Source: Azospirillum sp. B510
GTDB lineage: Bacteria > Pseudomonadota > Alphaproteobacteria > Azospirillales > Azospirillaceae
DNA: 64,000 nt
NCBI RefSeq assembly: GCF_000010725.1
Contig: NC_013854.1
Location: forward strand, 1,145,001-1,209,000
Reading direction: 5' to 3'
Shown here: positions 62,803-64,000 of the stretch, one piece after another
Numbering within the stretch: the first letter of the stretch is position 1
Layout of the letters: each line of letters begins with the position of its first letter
The notes under the pieces: model-generated
The model's database searches: none
Seen by the model: only the letters and a program-made list of their open reading frames with translations
What the model was told of the DNA's origin: nothing
Made by a program: the position numbers and the translations under genes

Positions 62803-63432
62803 ATGCATTTGGGGGATGACGAGCGTGCCGCTCCGGCCATCGGGCGGCGCGGGTTCCTTGGTTTTGCCGCCGCGGCGGTATCCGCCCTTCCGGCCGCATC
62901 GGGGATTGCGACCGGTCTTGCCACCAGCGTGGTGACGGCTCCGGTCCTCCTGGGTGCGGGCACGGCGGAAGCCGCCCCGCTGGCGGGCGGCGTCCGTCGT
63001 ATCAGCCTGCACAACATCAACACCCAGGAACGCTTTGACGGCGTCTATTGGGCCGACGGCCAGTACAAGCCGGAGGTGCTGCGCAAGCTGGATGTGCTTT
63101 TGCGCGACCATCGGGCCAAGCAGGTCTGCCGTTACGACCCGCGTCTGTTCGATCTGCTCGCCCGCGTGCATCAGAGCGTCGGCTCCGATGATCCGTTCGA
63201 GGTCATTTGCGGTTACCGGTCCCGGCGCACCAACGCGATGGCGCGGCGCCGGTCGCGCGGGGTGGCCAAGGAAAGCTATCACACCCGCGGCATGGCCATC
63301 GACATTCGTCTGCCGGATACCCAACTGCGCGCCATTTCCGAGACCGCGAAGGGGATGCAGTCGGGCGGTGTCGGCTATTACCCGCGCAGCGGTTTCGTCC
63401 ATCTCGACGTCGGTCCGGTTCGCAGCTGGTAA
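62803..63432 (+). CDS. Tat-exported DUF882/YcbK family peptidase
   Basis: 209 residues beginning with a twin-arginine signal (GRRGFLGFAAAAVSALPAA). The peptidase M15-like fold of YcbK is shown by RISLHNINTQERFDGVYW, EVICGYRSRRTNAMARRRSRG (landmark CGYRSRRTN), ESYHTRGMAIDIRL (zinc ligands His and Asp) and YYPRSGFVHLDVGPVRSW (landmark FVHLDVG, His). A murein hydrolase role is likely. It is often found next to an L,D-transpeptidase gene, as here. A strong terminator follows. Confidence 0.93.
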   Translation: MHLGDDERAAPAIGRRGFLGFAAAAVSALPAASGIATGLATSVVTAPVLLGAGTAEAAPLAGGVRRISLHNINTQERFDGVYWADGQYKPEVLRKLDVLLRDHRAKQVCRYDPRLFDLLARVHQSVGSDDPFEVICGYRSRRTNAMARRRSRGVAKESYHTRGMAIDIRLPDTQLRAISETAKGMQSGGVGYYPRSGFVHLDVGPVRSW

Positions 63433-63508
63433 GCCGGGCGGCCGGACCGTCCGCGACCGAGGCCAGTGTGACGCCACCAAATCCACGGTCCATCAGCCGA
63501 TTACAACC

Positions 63509-63540
63509 AAAGGCTCCGCATCGATTGGTGCGGAGCCTTT
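63509..63540 (+). terminator. Rho-independent terminator after the DUF882 gene
   Basis: Perfect 12-bp stem AAAGGCTCCGCA / TGCGGAGCCTTT with an 8-nt loop, 76 bp after the stop codon. Confidence 0.9.
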
Positions 63541-63620
63541 CCTTGTCTGGCATGCGGTGATCGCATGCGGCGTCCGTAAGGCGGCGGCCTGCGGAGGTGG
63601 TGTGCGCTTGGTCCGCAGCC

Positions 63621-64000
63621 TCAGTTCCGGGAGGGCGGCTTTGTCGCGCGCAGGATGTCGGTCGGGTCCCACACGGCACCGTGACGGCGGCGGGCCTTGC
63701 CCTGGCCGGAATCATCGGTGGCCTTCGCCTGCTTGACCCGAACGCCGTCGCCGCGGGGCACCCGGTTGGATTTGCGGGCGCCATCGGAGTCCTGCGTGGC
63801 GATAACGATCTCGCCATTGGAAAGACCGCCGCTGCCGGAAGACGGCGTTGCGCTTGGCGTGGTGATGTCGAACGATGGGGGCGTGAGCGGGGAGGGGTTG
63901 TCCTCGCCGTCGTCACCGTCGGCGGATCCGTCGGGTGGATCCTTGATCTCCGGTGACAGGGCGGACAGCAGGGAAAGCATCTCGTCGGAAACATGGGACG
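63621..64000 (-). CDS. C-terminal part of an unrecognised protein (runs off the right edge)
   Basis: The minus-strand frame ending at 63621 is open to the window edge. It reads …SDEMLSLLSALSPEIKDPPDG, then a Ser/Pro/Asp-rich linker and a basic C-terminus (HGAVWDPTDILRATKPPSRN). Composition suits a disordered protein tail. No family can be named. It is convergent with the DUF882 gene, across the terminator. Confidence 0.45.
   Translation of the reverse strand, partial: SHVSDEMLSLLSALSPEIKDPPDGSADGDDGEDNPSPLTPPSFDITTPSATPSSGSGGLSNGEIVIATQDSDGARKSNRVPRGDGVRVKQAKATDDSGQGKARRRHGAVWDPTDILRATKPPSRN

Overview
The window is GC-rich DNA from an alphaproteobacterium, most likely Azospirillum or a close relative in the Rhodospirillales. 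This is inferred from the core gene order: nusB-ribH-ribB-ribE-ribD; a CBP3-type chaperone, yceD-rpmF-plsX-fabH-ihfA-merR-tRNA-Pro; and carA divergent from yqeY-dnaG-rpoD. Protein-level features agree, including a K+-independent pyrophosphatase, a RibB fused to a dead RibA-like domain, and an Ohr/OhrR pair. No 16S gene is present, so the genus is an inference.

Layout. 1-13.2 kb is housekeeping: hppA, thiL-nusB, the riboflavin operon, bamE, the rpmF-plsX-fabH lipid block, ihfA, a MerR regulator and tRNA-Pro(GGG). 13.2-21.4 kb is an insertion-sequence graveyard. It holds remnants of umuC, hsdS and a repeat-rich adhesin, cut by an IS5 and an IS66 element, then an ISL3 element that was itself split by an IS5/IS427-type element and an IS701 element. 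Target-site duplications and a restored reading frame let most of this history be rebuilt. 21.5-36 kb is a defence island. 36.3-64 kb returns to ordinary genes: ohr-ohrR, GNAT, prmB, arsC, serA, carA, yqeY, dnaG (with an intein in its zinc finger), rpoD, tRNA-Ile2(CAU), an ECF sigma/anti-sigma pair, and several envelope enzymes.

The defence island is the main find. It is a type III CRISPR locus of III-D-like character with a reverse transcriptase-Cas1 fusion. The effector genes run on the + strand and overlap one another: a small Cas10 without an HD domain (GGDE palm), a two-RAMP Cas7/Csx10-like protein, and a very large multi-RAMP protein. The last is broken by a (ACCTG)3 tandem repeat; removing one unit restores a single frame of about 1,126 residues. 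Cas6, Cas2 and RT-Cas1 are on the - strand. Three CRISPR loci, all read on the + strand, share a conserved leader with TTGACA or TTGAAA 83-84 bp before the first repeat: one solo repeat, one mini-array and one 8-repeat array. Beyond the large array are an overlapping pair, a CorA-like two-TM membrane protein and a DHH-motif phosphodiesterase. That pairing is known from type III systems that signal with SAM-AMP. Upstream of cas10 sit an intact Trypco1-family gene and an internally deleted trypsin-WD40 protein.

Proposed working model (inference): RT-Cas1/Cas2 acquires spacers, possibly from RNA. Cas6 matures crRNAs, and the fused RAMP backbone with Cas10 recognises target RNA. Cas10 then makes a nucleotide messenger that opens the CorA-like channel, and the DHH enzyme removes the messenger.
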